Of a stretch of DNA of 64,000 nt, positions 16,702 to 25,530 are shown piece by piece (within the stretch, counting starts at the first letter, position 1; every line of letters begins with the position of its first letter). A program made the translations under genes and the position numbers. Under the pieces are notes generated by a model. That model ran no database searches, was not told the DNA's origin, and saw only the letters and a program-made list of their open reading frames with translations. The stretch is from Deltaproteobacteria bacterium (lineage in GTDB: Bacteria > Desulfobacterota > Binatia > UTPRO1): assembly GCA_020852955.1 (NCBI GenBank), contig JADYZW010000044.1, positions 62,001 through 126,000 of the forward strand. The letters run 5' to 3'.

Positions 16702-17844
16702 TCAGATCCCGAGGATGTAGAACACGACGGCGAAGATGCCGCACGCGACGATGATCGCGACGATGCCGGTCACGACCGCCGAGGTCGCGGCGTCGCCGAC
16801 CGCCGACGAGCTGCTCCCCGACTGCAGGCCGCGGAGACATCCGGCGATCGCCACCAGCACGCCGTACACCGACGCCTTCAGCACGCCGCCGCCGAGGTCC
16901 GAGAGCGCGACCGCGTTGAACGTCTGGTTGAAGTACGTCGCCGGCGGCAGGTGCAGCATGCCGATCCCGATGAGCGAACCGCCGAGCACGCCGAGCGCGT
17001 CGGCGTAGAGGCAGAGGAGCGGCATCATCAGGCACAGCGCCAGCATGCGCGGCAGGACGAGGAAGTCGAGGGCCGAGAAGCCCATGGTCGTGAGCGCGTC
17101 GATCTCCTGCGTCACCTTCATCGTACCGAGCTGCGCCGCGTAGGCGGCGCCCGTGCGGCCCGCCATGACGATCGCCGTCATGACCGCGCCCATCTCGCGG
17201 ACGATCGCGATGCCGACGAGGTCGGCGACGTAGATGGTCGCGCCGAAGCGCTCGAGCTGCACGGCGCCGACGAACGCGAAGATGGTGCCCACCAGGAAGC
17301 TGATGAGAGTCACGATCGGGAGCGCGTCGGCCCCGGCCTGCTGCACCAGGAGCCAGAAGTCGCGGGCCCGGAAGCGCGCCTGTCCGCGCACCAGCCGCCC
17401 GAAGGCGAGGGTCGCCTCGCCGAGGAACCCGAGCATCGCGCGGGTCTCGCCCCAGCCGTCGAGCGCGACGAGCCCGACTCGTGCAAGCCACGACGACGGC
17501 CGCTCGACCTGGCGCGGGCGGGCGCCCGGCACCCGGCGCGCGAGGGCGAGCAGGCGCCGGAGGCCCTCGGGCAGCGTCGCCTCGTCGAGCGGGACCCGGC
17601 GATCGGCGGCGAGCTCGCCGGCCCGGAGGACGAAGCTGATGAGCCCGCTGTCCCACGGACCGAGCCCTTGGAAATCGAAGGCGAGGCGGGTGGGGCTCGG
17701 GCTCGTGGCGAGCGCGCGCGCCACCTCGGCCGACGGCGGCACGCCCGTGTCGAGCGTCCACGCGCCGGTCAGGCGCACGACGAGCGCGCCGTCCCTCGAC
17801 CGCTCGATCTGGATGTCGCCGGATATGCGCGCCGCCTCGGCCAT
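16702..17844 (-). CDS. MlaE-family lipid transport permease with N-terminal STAS-like domain
   Basis: A 380-residue protein. Residues ~1-110 look like a STAS domain (GALVVRLTGAWTLDTG, RLAFDFQGLGPWDSG). Residues ~130-380 are an MlaE permease with about five or six membrane helices (LPIVTLISFLVGTIFAFVG, REMGAVMTAIVMAGRTGAAY, MKVTQEIDALTTMG). In MlaFEDB the STAS partner MlaB is a separate subunit; here it is fused, so no mlaB gene is needed. First gene of the operon; start at 17844 taken where the STAS part begins. Confidence 0.9.
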   Translation of the reverse strand: MAEAARISGDIQIERSRDGALVVRLTGAWTLDTGVPPSAEVARALATSPSPTRLAFDFQGLGPWDSGLISFVLRAGELAADRRVPLDEATLPEGLRRLLALARRVPGARPRQVERPSSWLARVGLVALDGWGETRAMLGFLGEATLAFGRLVRGQARFRARDFWLLVQQAGADALPIVTLISFLVGTIFAFVGAVQLERFGATIYVADLVGIAIVREMGAVMTAIVMAGRTGAAYAAQLGTMKVTQEIDALTTMGFSALDFLVLPRMLALCLMMPLLCLYADALGVLGGSLIGIGMLHLPPATYFNQTFNAVALSDLGGGVLKASVYGVLVAIAGCLRGLQSGSSSSAVGDAATSAVVTGIVAIIVACGIFAVVFYILGI

Positions 17845-17850
17845 TCGTTC

Positions 17851-17881
17851 GCCGTGTCCTCGTATGAGGGCCGTGTCCTCG
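17851..17881. repeat. 12-base direct repeat upstream of the MCE operon
   Basis: GCCGTGTCCTCG occurs at 17851-17862 and 17870-17881, a 19-base period, with a looser third copy (CCGGTGTCCGCC) near 17890. It lies between the MCE operon (-) and the + gene at 17993 and could be a pair of operator sites. Confidence 0.35.
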
Positions 17882-17992
17882 CAAGGAGCCCGGTGTCCGC
17901 CACCGAGGGCTCGCCCGTGAGCTAGCACGTTTCGGGGAGCCCGCCACGGCGCGGTTTCACTCCCCGCGCGCGCCGTGCTACCGACCGGCCGC

Positions 17993-18532
17993 ATGACACC
18001 CTTCGAGCGTCGGAGCGCGATCGTCGCGGCCATGCTGGCCGTCGGCATGGCGACCTCCGGCTCGGCGCGGGCGGCGGCGTGGGACCTGCGGGAGATCGAG
18101 ACCCCGCTCGGCGACACGGCGGTCGCCGTCGGGGTGCCGTCGACGCGGTTCTCCGACGTCCGGCTCGTGATCGGTTGCGACGGCGACACCGGCGCGCGCT
18201 GGCGGGGCGTCGCGGTCATCGAGGCCCCGGGAAGCCGGGCCGGTCTCGGCATGAGCGGCGACGTGCGCGTGCGTTTCGGCGAGGTGGCCGCCCGCGATCG
18301 CTGGTCGGTGAAGGTGAGTCCGACCGAGCACCGCATCTTCGAGGCTCCCGAGTCGACGCGATTCGCGCGGCGCTTGCTGCGCGAGGAGGCCGCCTCCGCG
18401 ACGCCGCGAGTGACGATCGAGATCCATGGCGTGCACGGCAAGCCCGTGCCGCTCACCTTCCCCCTGACCGGCCTCGGCGCGAAGATCGGCGCGCTCGCCG
18501 CCCGCTGCGCCGACTGGAACCTCAAGGAGTAG
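17993..18532 (+). CDS. Periplasmic protein of unknown function
   Basis: Not recognised. A 179-residue protein with a signal peptide ending SARA-A near residue 29. The mature part looks like a beta-rich domain (RLVIGCDGDTGARWRGVAVI, VRVRFGEVAARDRWSV, RVTIEIHGVHGKPVPLTFPL) with two cysteines (IGCDGD and AARCADW) that could form a disulfide. Seven bases separate it from the lipoprotein gene downstream, so the two are probably one operon. The ATG at 17993 is preferred over a GTG at 17975. Confidence 0.6.
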   Translation: MTPFERRSAIVAAMLAVGMATSGSARAAAWDLREIETPLGDTAVAVGVPSTRFSDVRLVIGCDGDTGARWRGVAVIEAPGSRAGLGMSGDVRVRFGEVAARDRWSVKVSPTEHRIFEAPESTRFARRLLREEAASATPRVTIEIHGVHGKPVPLTFPLTGLGAKIGALAARCADWNLKE

Positions 18533-18539
18533 ACACGAG

Positions 18540-18938
18540 ATGAAGACCCTGGCGATCGTCGTCCTGCTGGCGCTGCTGCCGCTCGGCTGCTCGTTCTCGT
18601 ACAGCTCGGAGAGCAGCTGGAAGTCGTCGAAGAGCTCCTCGGGCAGCAGCTCGGGCGGCGAGGACGAGAAGGAAGCGTACCGGGACGACGTGCGCGACTT
18701 CACCGCGACCTGGGCCGCGGAGACGGGCGACGTCGCCGGCTTCGAGGACGGCCTGACGACGGTGGCGCGCCGTCACGGCATCACCGATTGGGAGGCCGAC
18801 GACGCGACCTTCACCGCGATCGGCGCCGGGCTGAAGCGCGCGCGGGTGCGCGGCGCCGAGCTCGCCCGCTACGAAGCGATCCTCGCCCGCGACGAGCCGG
18901 CGAAGGTCGCGCTGCTGCGCCGCGGCTACGGCTCCTGA
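18540..18938 (+). CDS. Small Ser-rich putative lipoprotein
   Basis: A 132-residue lipoprotein: signal MKTLAIVVLLALLPLGC with lipobox Cys17, then a Ser/Lys/Gly spacer (SSWKSSKSSSGSSSGG) and a helical C-terminal domain (EAYRDDVRDFTATWAAETG, VARRHGITDWEADDATF). This layout, a Ser-rich tether plus an ~80-residue domain, recurs in uncharacterised putative lipoproteins of Gram-negatives. Follows the periplasmic protein gene by 7 bases. Confidence 0.68.
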   Translation: MKTLAIVVLLALLPLGCSFSYSSESSWKSSKSSSGSSSGGEDEKEAYRDDVRDFTATWAAETGDVAGFEDGLTTVARRHGITDWEADDATFTAIGAGLKRARVRGAELARYEAILARDEPAKVALLRRGYGS

Positions 18939-19053
18939 TCCGCGGCGCACGGGCGTTCTCCTCCCGGGCTCCGGCCTCGGCGTGACCGGCGTCCGCCGGC
19001 TTCCCGCGGCGCGACCCGCCGTGAGCGCGCGCCCTCCGTTCCGGCGCCGGCGC

Positions 19054-21018
19054 ATGCCCGCGCAGCGCCGCGTCCCGGCGCTGCCCGCCGCGGTGGCGCT
19101 CGCGCTCCGCCTGCTCTGCCCCGCCCCGTGCCCCGCCGCCGACGACACGCGCCTCCTCGACTACCTCTTCATGCAGGCGAACGAGGGCGGATCGAGCGGC
19201 GGCCACGTGGCGCTCGGCTTCGACGATCGCGTCTACGCCTATCAGCGCGCTCCCGACGGACGGCTGGTGCTGGAGCGCGACGCCGGCGCGCACGTGCGCT
19301 GGCTCTACGCGGTGCTCGGCAACCGCGCGATCGAACGCTCGCGCGTCGCGGTCGCGGCGCCGATCTGGGAGCGCCTGCGCGAAGGCTTCAACCGCCGCTG
19401 GCTGATCCAGACGCGACAGCTCGCCGTCGAGGAGCGGCTCACCCGCGGGGCGGAGCTCCTGGCGCTCCTCGCCGCGCGCGCGCGGCGCGTGCCTCCGGAC
19501 GGCGCGGCGGCGGATCGCCAGGCAACGCCGCCCGGCGACGATGCGGCGGCGTCGACCCGCACGAGCGAGGGACTGCCGATCGAGGCCGCCGGCTACTTCG
19601 CGGCGACGCCCGACGGCGCGCCCGCGGCGGCGCTCGCGGAGCTCCGGGCCGCCGTCGCGGCGGCGCACGGCGCCGACTTCGTCGCGCGGCGCGCGTCGGA
19701 GCTCCGGGCGCACCTCGCCGCGCTCGTGCCGGACCACGTCGCGGCGCCCGCGCCGCCGGTCTCCGATGCGTACCCGGTCGTCATGGAAAGCTTCGCGGAC
19801 CGCTACGCGGCGGCCGTGAGCGGCCTCGTCGCGCTCGACACGCTGGCGCGCGCCCCGGGGCTCGAGCCGGCGGCGCTCGCGACGCTCGCCGAGCCACCGC
19901 TCGAGGCGGCCGAACGCGCCGCCCTCGCGCGCTACGCCGCCGCGCTCCGCTCGGCGCTCGTCCGCCTCGCCGCCTCGTCGCGTCCGGACTTCGGCTTTCC
20001 GCTCCTCGTCGGCATGGCGCGGCTCGCGGCGGTGGAGCGATCTCTCGCGACGGGCCGCCTCGTCGTGCTCGACGCCTTCCCGGCGAACGCGCGGCGGATC
20101 CCGCGCGCGGTCGTGCGCCGCACGGCGGACGCCGCGCGCGGGATCTGCGACGACGCCTGCGCCGACGCGCGCGCCAGCCTCGGCCGCTTCACCGCGGCCG
20201 CGGCGATCGAGGAGCGCGTCTACGCCGACCTCGAGGACGCCGTGAACCGCTGCGCCGAGCTGACGCGCGGGCTCGCCGAGAGGCGCGACGTCCGCCTCGC
20301 CGGCGACCGCCTCGTACCGGCGCGGACGGCCATCGTGCGCGACCTCGTGGCGCCGCACGTTCCCGTCGCCAGGCTCGCCGCCGCCGCACGCGCAGCCGAG
20401 GACGCCCGGCGCGCGTACACGCGCGCCCTCGACGACGCGTACGGCTACGACCTCGTGCGGCGCAACTGCGTCAGCGAGGCGTTCGCCGTCATCGACGACG
20501 TCCTCGGCCCCGAGGTGGGCCCCGCGCTCGGCGCGCGTATCGCGGATCCGGCGAGCCGGACGGTGCCGCACCTGGCGGCGCGGGCCGTCGGCCGGCGCTG
20601 GCGGGTCGCGGCGCGCGACGTGACGCCGTCGTACCGCCGGGCCCGGGTCGACGCGCTCGCGCGCGCGGGCAATCCGCTGGCGGTGCGCCTGCGCGAGTCC
20701 AACGTGCTCACCTCGACGATCTACCGTCCGAGCCGCGACGACTCGACGTTTCTCTTCTTCACCGACGACACCGTCGCGCTGCGCCCCCTGCTCGGCGCCG
20801 CGAACCTCGCGGTCGGCGTCGGCGCGACCGCGCTCGGTCTGGCGCAGGCGCCGATCGACCGCGGCGCCGCGCTGCAGGCGGGCCTCCGCGGCGTGCTGTG
20901 GAGCCTGCCCGAGCTCTTCTTCGTGAACGTCAGGAAGGGCTCGTTCGACCACGTGCCGCGGCACACGCCCCCAAACGCGCCACCGTCGCCCGGAATCCCG
21001 CCACTGTCTCCGCGATGA
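19054..21018 (+). CDS. Large exported protein, possible permuted papain-like (NlpC/P60-type) fold
   Basis: A 654-residue protein with an N-terminal signal-like segment (ALPAAVALALRLLCPAPCPAA). Near the start is SSGGHVALGFDDRVYAYQ and much later (about residue 475) DLVRRNCVSEAFAVIDD. A His in a GGH-strand that precedes an N-C helix start is the order of circularly permuted papain-like proteins (YiiX/LRAT type) and resembles DUF4105 proteins; this is inference. The middle is Ala-rich and helical. The C-terminus has a hydrophobic stretch (AANLAVGVGATALGLAQAP). Its 3' end overlaps the convergent nitronate monooxygenase gene by 89 bases. Start could also be 18982. Confidence 0.6.
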   Translation: MPAQRRVPALPAAVALALRLLCPAPCPAADDTRLLDYLFMQANEGGSSGGHVALGFDDRVYAYQRAPDGRLVLERDAGAHVRWLYAVLGNRAIERSRVAVAAPIWERLREGFNRRWLIQTRQLAVEERLTRGAELLALLAARARRVPPDGAAADRQATPPGDDAAASTRTSEGLPIEAAGYFAATPDGAPAAALAELRAAVAAAHGADFVARRASELRAHLAALVPDHVAAPAPPVSDAYPVVMESFADRYAAAVSGLVALDTLARAPGLEPAALATLAEPPLEAAERAALARYAAALRSALVRLAASSRPDFGFPLLVGMARLAAVERSLATGRLVVLDAFPANARRIPRAVVRRTADAARGICDDACADARASLGRFTAAAAIEERVYADLEDAVNRCAELTRGLAERRDVRLAGDRLVPARTAIVRDLVAPHVPVARLAAAARAAEDARRAYTRALDDAYGYDLVRRNCVSEAFAVIDDVLGPEVGPALGARIADPASRTVPHLAARAVGRRWRVAARDVTPSYRRARVDALARAGNPLAVRLRESNVLTSTIYRPSRDDSTFLFFTDDTVALRPLLGAANLAVGVGATALGLAQAPIDRGAALQAGLRGVLWSLPELFFVNVRKGSFDHVPRHTPPNAPPSPGIPPLSPR

Positions 21019-21889
21019 TGTCGGCGACCGGCTTCACCTCCTCGATCCGCCCCGCCACCTGGCCGCCGAGCGCGATCGACGCCTCCATGTCGCCGCCGAA
21101 GTAGAGCTCCTGTACGCGCGCGAAGACGTCGAAGCCGACGTGCGCCTCACGCTCGAGCGCGGTCGTCTTCTGTGTCCGCAGCGCCCGGAGGCCCGGGCGG
21201 CTGAAGCGGTTCAGGAAGACCGTGTCGGTCTCCGCGGCCGCGACGATCGCGCGCTTCCAGTTCTCGTGCACGGGCGATTCCGCGGCCGACACCATGCGCG
21301 TTCCCATCTGCACGCCCTCGGCGCCGAGCGCGAAGGCCGCCGCCATGCTCGGGCCGTCGCAAATGCCGCCCGCCGCGATCACCGGAACGTCGACCTTCGA
21401 GCACACGAGCGGGAGGAGCACCATCGTCGCGACGTCGAGCGGGTTCTTGAAGCCGCCGCCCTCCCCGCCTTCGACAACGAGCCCGTCGACGCCCGCCGCA
21501 ACCGCTTTCAACGCGGCAGCGAGCGACGGCACGACGTGGAAGACCGTGAGCCCGGCCTCCTTCAGCTGCGTGGTGTACTGGCGCGGGTCGCCCGCCGAGG
21601 TCGTGACGAAGCGGACGCCCTGGGCGACCACGAAGTCGACGATGGAGGGATCGCGCACGAAGAGCTGGGCGATGTTCACCCCGAACGGCCGGTCGGTGAG
21701 GTCGCGCATCTTGCGGATTTCCTCGCGCACGGCGTCAAGCTCGCCCGACGAGGTCTCGATGATGCCGAGCCCACCGGCGTTGGAGACGGCCGAGGCGAGC
21801 CGGGCGCGCGCGATCCATCCCATCGGCGCCTGCACGATGGGATAGCGGACGCCGAGCAGGCGCGTGACCCTGGTGTCGATGCGGTCCAT
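20930..21889 (-). CDS. NAD(P)H-dependent flavin oxidoreductase / nitronate monooxygenase family
   Basis: A 319-residue FMN-binding TIM-barrel protein of the nitronate monooxygenase (2-nitropropane dioxygenase) family. Visible: YPIVQAPMGWIARARLASAV, GGLGIIETSSG, VEGGEGGGF, VPVIAAGGICDGPSMAAAF, EGVQMGTRMVSAAESPVHENWK. FabK-type enoyl-ACP reductases share these motifs, so the reaction is not certain. The start at 21889 is where conservation begins. It is the last of a minus-strand series of genes (24657 to 20930) with small-molecule enzymes. Confidence 0.85.
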   Translation of the reverse strand: MDRIDTRVTRLLGVRYPIVQAPMGWIARARLASAVSNAGGLGIIETSSGELDAVREEIRKMRDLTDRPFGVNIAQLFVRDPSIVDFVVAQGVRFVTTSAGDPRQYTTQLKEAGLTVFHVVPSLAAALKAVAAGVDGLVVEGGEGGGFKNPLDVATMVLLPLVCSKVDVPVIAAGGICDGPSMAAAFALGAEGVQMGTRMVSAAESPVHENWKRAIVAAAETDTVFLNRFSRPGLRALRTQKTTALEREAHVGFDVFARVQELYFGGDMEASIALGGQVAGRIEEVKPVADIIAETVAGFRATVARLGACAAARGRTSPS

Positions 21890-21948
21890 CCGCCCGCCCC
21901 GCGGCGCGGCGCCGCCCGTCTCGTCCGCGTCCGGGCCCACGCGGCGGC

Positions 21949-22839
21949 TCACAGCTTCCGCGCCGTCACGACCCACGACGACGTCCCGAGGCGGACGCGC
22001 CCGTCCACCACGTGCGCGGCGAGCACCTCGCGCACGCTCGCGCGCACCTTGGCGATCGCGTCCGACGACGCCTCGCGGAGCGCGAGCGACGCCGGCCCCA
22101 GCTGGAGCGCGAAGTCGGCGGCCTCCTCGACCCCGGCGCCGAGCGCCATCGGATCGTGGCGCGACTCGAACCCGACCTCGGCGAAGCCGGCGTCGCCGAG
22201 GATGCCGCGCACGCGGTCGGGATCGGCGAACGCGAACGGTCCCGGCGCATCCGGCGACGGCGGCGGAGGCGGCGGCGGCACGTGGCGCAGCGCCGCCGCG
22301 AACGGCACCGTCATGAAGTCGTTTTCCTTGAACGTCTTCCAGCAGTGGAAGCCGAGACGGCCGCCCGGCGCGAGCGCGCGGTGGAAATTGGCGAAGGCGG
22401 CGTGCGGATCCTGGAAGAACATGACGCCGAAGCGCGAAAAGACGACGTCGAAGCTCGCATCGACGAACGGCCGGGTCTGGGCATCGGCAGCGAGGAACTC
22501 CACGTTCGCCGCGCCGGCGCCGCGCTGGCGCGCGCGCTCGAGCATCACCGTCGAGATGTCGACGCCGACGACGGTCCCGCGCGGCCCGACGCGGCGGCCG
22601 AGCTCGAGCGTCGTCTCGCCGCAGCCGCAGCCGACGTCGAGCACCCGCTCGCCCGGGCCGATCGCGAGTCGATCCATCACGATCCGCCCGAACGGCGCGA
22701 GCTGCGCGTCGAGCGCCTCCTGCAAGCCCACCCAGCGCGGCCCGCCCTGCTCGTTCCAGTAGGTGATCTGCTCGGCGTTCGGTCCGGCGGCCTCGAGTCG
22801 TTCCATGGAAGGCACGGCTTGCACACGCGTTGCCGTCAT
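21949..22839 (-). CDS. SAM-dependent methyltransferase, class I
   Basis: A 296-residue Rossmann methyltransferase. Motif I is VLDVGCGCGETTLELG (~residue 66), followed by GTVVGVDIS (acidic SAM-binding residue) and SFDVVFSRFGVMFFQDP (motif IV region), then APGGRLGFHCWKTFKEND. N-terminal NAEQITYWNEQGGPRWVGLQ is seen in many UbiE-like small-molecule methyltransferases. Substrate unknown. The start could also be Met12 (22806). It lies 59 bases upstream of the flavin oxidoreductase gene. Confidence 0.82.
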   Translation of the reverse strand: MTATRVQAVPSMERLEAAGPNAEQITYWNEQGGPRWVGLQEALDAQLAPFGRIVMDRLAIGPGERVLDVGCGCGETTLELGRRVGPRGTVVGVDISTVMLERARQRGAGAANVEFLAADAQTRPFVDASFDVVFSRFGVMFFQDPHAAFANFHRALAPGGRLGFHCWKTFKENDFMTVPFAAALRHVPPPPPPPSPDAPGPFAFADPDRVRGILGDAGFAEVGFESRHDPMALGAGVEEAADFALQLGPASLALREASSDAIAKVRASVREVLAAHVVDGRVRLGTSSWVVTARKL

Positions 22840-22909
22840 TCAACCGACGCGCGCGACTCCCCGAGCGCGGCGCGCAGGGCCGCGAGCGCGATCGTGGTCC
22901 CGGGTCGAC

Positions 22910-23806
22910 TCATACCGGGTCCGCCGTTCGTGGGCCGGGCGCCGGCATGCCCATCGCCGTCCGTACGCCGGCGAAGGCGTCCGTCCAGCGGCCCGCCGCG
23001 TCGCGCACGACGATCTCCGCCGGCGCCGCCCACCTCGTCGGCGCCGCCGCATCGCCCGCGCGCCGCGCCACGTAGACACGGAAGAGCGGCGCCTTGCCCG
23101 CCCGTGGAATCACGCGCACGGCGTGGTCCGCCACCAGACCGGCGGCGGCCATCGCCGCGAGGGCGCGCGCGTCCTGGAACGCGGCCGCGCACACGACGAA
23201 GCGGCCGCCCGGCGCGAGCAGCGCCGCCGCCGCGTCGCTGTACGCCTCGATCCCGCCCCGCTCCTCGAAGTGGCACGGACCGCATTGCGCGCGGCGGGGC
23301 GCGGTCGCGCGGCCCGGGGTGAGATACGGCGGCGTTCCGGTCACGAGATCCGCGGGCGCGGACTCGAGACCGGCGACGACCTCCCGGAAGTCGCCGAGCC
23401 TGATCGCGCAGCGGCCGGCCGCGCCGTTCCACGCGAGCGAACGCCGGGCCAGGTCCACACTCATCGGCTGCGCCTCGACCCCGAGCCCGGACGCCTCGGA
23501 GAAACGCCACGCCACCAGCATGAGGACCGTCCCGATGCCGCAGCCGAGGTCGACGAAGCGGCGCGGTGGACGCCCGGCCGCCGATGCCGTCGCGACCCAG
23601 GCCGTCACGAGGTCGTCGAGCGACCACCGGTGGCCGGCGATCCGCTGGAAGATCCGCCACTCGCCGGCGAGGTAACACAGGTCTTCGCCCGCGTGCGGGC
23701 CGAGCCCGGCGTCGGGCGCCGCGGGACGCGGACCGGGCGCCTGCCACCCGAGCGGACGCCGCGCCCGCTGCACGACGCCGGCGGGCGCCATGGACGGCGC
23801 CGTCAT
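22910..23806 (-). CDS. N6-adenine-type methyltransferase (TrmN6/YfiC-like)
   Basis: A 298-residue SAM methyltransferase. Motif I is FVDLGCGIGTVLMLVAW; motif IV is DLVTGTPPYLTPG, a TPPY variant of the NPPY signature of enzymes methylating amino groups of adenine or glutamine. The N-terminal GHRWSLDDLVTAWVA is close to the TrmN6 (tRNA1Val A37 methyltransferase) family, and CGPCHFEERGG is an inserted Cys-containing loop. The start at 23806 forms an ATGA overlap with the FAH-family gene upstream. Confidence 0.75.
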   Translation of the reverse strand: MTAPSMAPAGVVQRARRPLGWQAPGPRPAAPDAGLGPHAGEDLCYLAGEWRIFQRIAGHRWSLDDLVTAWVATASAAGRPPRRFVDLGCGIGTVLMLVAWRFSEASGLGVEAQPMSVDLARRSLAWNGAAGRCAIRLGDFREVVAGLESAPADLVTGTPPYLTPGRATAPRRAQCGPCHFEERGGIEAYSDAAAALLAPGGRFVVCAAAFQDARALAAMAAAGLVADHAVRVIPRAGKAPLFRVYVARRAGDAAAPTRWAAPAEIVVRDAAGRWTDAFAGVRTAMGMPAPGPRTADPV

Positions 23807-24657
23807 GCCGGCGCCGCGACGCAGCGGTTCCGCATCGTGCCGATGCCTTCGATCGCGCTCACGATCTCCTCGCCGGGGGCCAGGTAGCGGCGCGGGTCGC
23901 GCGTCGAGCCGACGCCCGCCGGCGTGCCGGTGAAGATCAGGTCGCCGGGCTCGAGCGTACACCACTTCGAGAGGTACGCGACGAGCGCCGGCACGCCGAA
24001 GATCATGTCGCCGGTGCGGCCGCGCTGCATGCGCTCGCCCGCGACGTCGCACGAGAGCGCCAGGTCGTTCAGGTTCGCGAACGCGTCGAGCGACACCAGC
24101 GCCGGGCCGGTCGGCCCGTAGCCGTCGAGCGACTTCCCGAGCGAGAACTGCGGCGGCCTGTCGGCGAACTGCATGCGGCGATCCGAGATGTCCTGGCCGA
24201 CCGTGTAGCCCGCGACGTGCGCGAGCGCGTCCGCCTCGGCGATGCGCCGCCCGCGCCGTCCGATCGCCACGACGAGTTCGACCTCCCAGTCGACCCGATC
24301 GGAGAAGAGCTCGACCTCGTCGAACGGCCCGCTGATGCAGCTCGGGAACTTGGTGAAGACGACCGGCGATGTCGGGACCTCGAGCTTGGCCTCGGCGGCG
24401 TGCTCCCGGTAGTTCATGCCGATCCCGAAGACCTTGGAGGGCCGCGGCACGGGCGGACGGAGGTCGGCGGGCGCGCGCGGGCCGGTCGCGTCGCCGGGGC
24501 CGCGGCCGCGCGCCCACTCGGCGAAGGCGTCCCACGCGGAGAGCGCGGCCATCGGATCGTCGGAGAAGCGCCCGTGCGACGCGCGGGCGACGTCGACCAG
24601 TGCGTCGCCGAGGAGCAGGGAGGCGCGGCCGGCGACGTTGGCGAACCGGATCGACAT
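23803..24657 (-). CDS. Fumarylacetoacetate hydrolase family protein
   Basis: A 284-residue FAH-fold enzyme, likely a hydrolase, decarboxylase or isomerase of a 2-oxo acid. FGIGMNYREHAAEA, SPVVFTKFPSCISGPFD, the metal-binding DWEVELVVAIGRRGRRI and GYTVGQDISDRRMQ, plus PGDLIFTGTPAGVGSTRDP near the C-terminus, are all family blocks. The exact substrate is not determinable. Start at 24657 (MSIRFANVAG) is chosen because the family begins there; 24693 is possible. Confidence 0.88.
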   Translation of the reverse strand: MSIRFANVAGRASLLLGDALVDVARASHGRFSDDPMAALSAWDAFAEWARGRGPGDATGPRAPADLRPPVPRPSKVFGIGMNYREHAAEAKLEVPTSPVVFTKFPSCISGPFDEVELFSDRVDWEVELVVAIGRRGRRIAEADALAHVAGYTVGQDISDRRMQFADRPPQFSLGKSLDGYGPTGPALVSLDAFANLNDLALSCDVAGERMQRGRTGDMIFGVPALVAYLSKWCTLEPGDLIFTGTPAGVGSTRDPRRYLAPGEEIVSAIEGIGTMRNRCVAAPA

Positions 24658-24788
24658 GGCGCCCGCAATGCCGCGCCGGTCCGCGGGCGTCAAGCGACGA
24701 TCGCCGCGGGGTAGCGGGTCAGCGCCCCACGACCCGCCGCGGCGAACATCGCTTGCCGCCGCGCGCCGCCCTCGCCTATGGTCGCGTC

Positions 24789-25529
24789 ATGATCGTCGCG
24801 CGCTCCGGGGCCGGCGCGTCCTCCGGGCGGCCGATCGACCGCTCCCGAGAGCGCCCCCTCGAGGCCCCGCTCTCGCTCGAGCGGCGGAACGCCCTGCGCG
24901 CCGAGCTCCTCGCCGAGACGCCGCGCTGGTACGTGCCGTGGGCGCACCTCCTCGTACCGTCGGCCTTCGGGATCTTCGCGATCGCAGCGGCCATCGCGTC
25001 GATCCGCGACCTGCGCCCGCTCGTGCTCCTGACCGTGCCCGCGGTGTACGTCCTGGCGAACGCCTTCGAGTGGTGGATCCACGGCGCGGCGCTCCACCGC
25101 CGCCATCCGCTCGCGTCGGTGCTCTACGACCAGCACACCCCGAAACACCACATGCTCTACCTGACCGAAGACATGGCGATGCGCGACGCGCGCGAGTACC
25201 GTCTCGTGCTGATTCCCGCCTACGGCCTCTTCCTCATCATCGTCGGCCAGATCGGCGCGTGGCTCGCGCTGACCTGGGCCGGCGCCCCGAACGTCGCGGC
25301 CCTCTACGCGGCGACCGCGATCGCCTACGCGGTGAGCTACGAATGGCTGCACTTCTCCTACCACCTGCCCCAGGGGCATCCGGTGGCGCGCAATCCGATC
25401 ATCCGGCGCCTCGCGCGCCATCACGCGATCCATCACGACCCGCGCATCATGCAGCGCAAGAACATGAACGTGACGGTGCCGCTCATGGACTGGGTGATGG
25501 GCACCACGGTCGACCGGGCGCCGAGCTGA
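24789..25529 (+). CDS. Fatty acid hydroxylase superfamily (sterol desaturase-like) membrane protein
   Basis: A 246-residue di-iron membrane protein. His clusters lie in ALHRRHP, DQHTPKHHMLYL, WLHFSYHL and RHHAIHHDP, the spacing expected for the FA_hydroxylase superfamily, with membrane segments VPSAFGIFAIAAAIASI, LVLLTVPAVYVLANAFEW, YGLFLIIVGQIGAWLAL. Such enzymes hydroxylate or desaturate lipid tails, carotenoids or sterols at the inner membrane. Its stop is one base from the convergent kinase gene. Divergent from the FAH-family gene. Confidence 0.85.
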   Translation: MIVARSGAGASSGRPIDRSRERPLEAPLSLERRNALRAELLAETPRWYVPWAHLLVPSAFGIFAIAAAIASIRDLRPLVLLTVPAVYVLANAFEWWIHGAALHRRHPLASVLYDQHTPKHHMLYLTEDMAMRDAREYRLVLIPAYGLFLIIVGQIGAWLALTWAGAPNVAALYAATAIAYAVSYEWLHFSYHLPQGHPVARNPIIRRLARHHAIHHDPRIMQRKNMNVTVPLMDWVMGTTVDRAPS

Positions 25530-25530
25530 C

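Noticed and set aside
18811-20964. A ~700-codon minus-strand frame opposite the large exported protein
   Set aside because: Composition is a mirror of GC-skewed codons (Arg/Ala/Glu runs) with no motif; the plus strand has a signal peptide and structured sequence.
20930-21018. Stop-codon misassignment to remove the convergent overlap
   Set aside because: Both frames remain open and typical to their stops; without reads I cannot call an error.
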